Source of the DNA: Macrosoma leucophasiata
Lineage: Eukaryota; Arthropoda; Insecta; Lepidoptera; Hedylidae
Direction: 5' to 3'
NCBI GenBank assembly: GCA_036365455.1
Contig: JAWQUS010000007.1
Location: 22,584,001 to 22,648,000, forward strand
Length of the DNA: 64,000 bases
Shown here: in pieces, positions 63,879-64,000 of the stretch
How the letters are laid out: every line of letters begins with the position of its first letter
How positions within the stretch are numbered: position 1 is the first letter of the stretch
Translations under genes and position numbers: made by a program
The notes under the pieces: generated by a model
What the model was told of the DNA's origin: nothing
The model's input: only the letters and a program-made list of their open reading frames with translations
The model's database searches: none

Positions 63879-64000
63879 ACGCAAGCCGTATGTCAGTCAT
63901 TATCACACAGCGCAGTCGACATCCATCTTCGCAAAATACGAGTAGCTTTTGCGCTCATCTCACACTAAAAGTCTATTAAAAGAACATCCATAAAAAATTG

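Noticed and set aside
1..64000. CRISPR array, prophage or bacterial operon
   Set aside because: No regular spaced repeats, no bacterial-type gene clusters; splice sites and LINE/SINE content show an animal nuclear genome.

Overview
The window looks like a gene-poor, transposon-dense piece of an insect nuclear genome, most likely a moth or butterfly. Evidence: AT-rich background, spliced exons with GT-AG borders, a Mag-type Gypsy retrotransposon with very short LTRs, a Dong/R4-type LINE sitting in TAA repeats, and 3' tails such as GCCCAGCAGTGGGAC that are, from family knowledge, common in Lepidoptera. There are no operons, prokaryotic genes or CRISPR arrays. The assignment to Lepidoptera is inference.

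Only one host gene can be followed with confidence. Five in-phase exons at 1537-1734, 5997-6092, 7138-7250, 8753-8944 and 12902-12976 (+ strand) encode the C-terminal ~220 residues of an RluA-family RNA pseudouridine synthase, closest to RPUSD2. The 5' exons with the catalytic core lie before the window. Its introns hold a Jockey/CR1-like LINE fragment (1963-3380), several SINEs, a complete non-autonomous LTR element (9012-9927) and a broken RTE element plus a LINE tail with a 678-bp tandem duplication (9966-12602). Two more single-exon candidates (13243-13347 +; 42084-42263 -) are weak.

13-20 kb is nearly empty apart from small MITEs and a SINE/MITE cluster at 19.1-20.3 kb. 21.4-25.7 kb is an almost intact Dong/R4-type LINE (Myb-like repeats, RT, zinc knuckle, restriction-like endonuclease) flanked by TAA repeats, broken only at an A8 run. 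26.1-30.4 kb is a decayed APE-type LINE on the minus strand that has lost the first catalytic block of its RT.

31-43 kb is a field of MITEs, SINEs and LINE tails. 43.56-52.75 kb is framed by a large inverted duplication whose arms carry the same nested repeat copy. Between and inside the arms are tRNA-derived SINEs and tRNA-like units in tandem and inverted arrangement. 52.7-59.5 kb is a nest: a 5S rRNA-derived SINE, then a second Dong/R4-like LINE (minus) split by a complete 4,334-bp Mag-like Gypsy element with identical 63-bp LTRs, 5-bp target duplication and one intact Gag-Pol frame. 61.4-62.2 kb is a solo LTR split by a hAT-type MITE and then by a short polyA element.

The main interest is stratigraphic: several insertions can be dated relative to each other, two have exact target duplications, and one (the 9-kb LTR element) has a paralogous empty site 27 kb away in the same window. 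No convincing new defence or metabolic system was seen.
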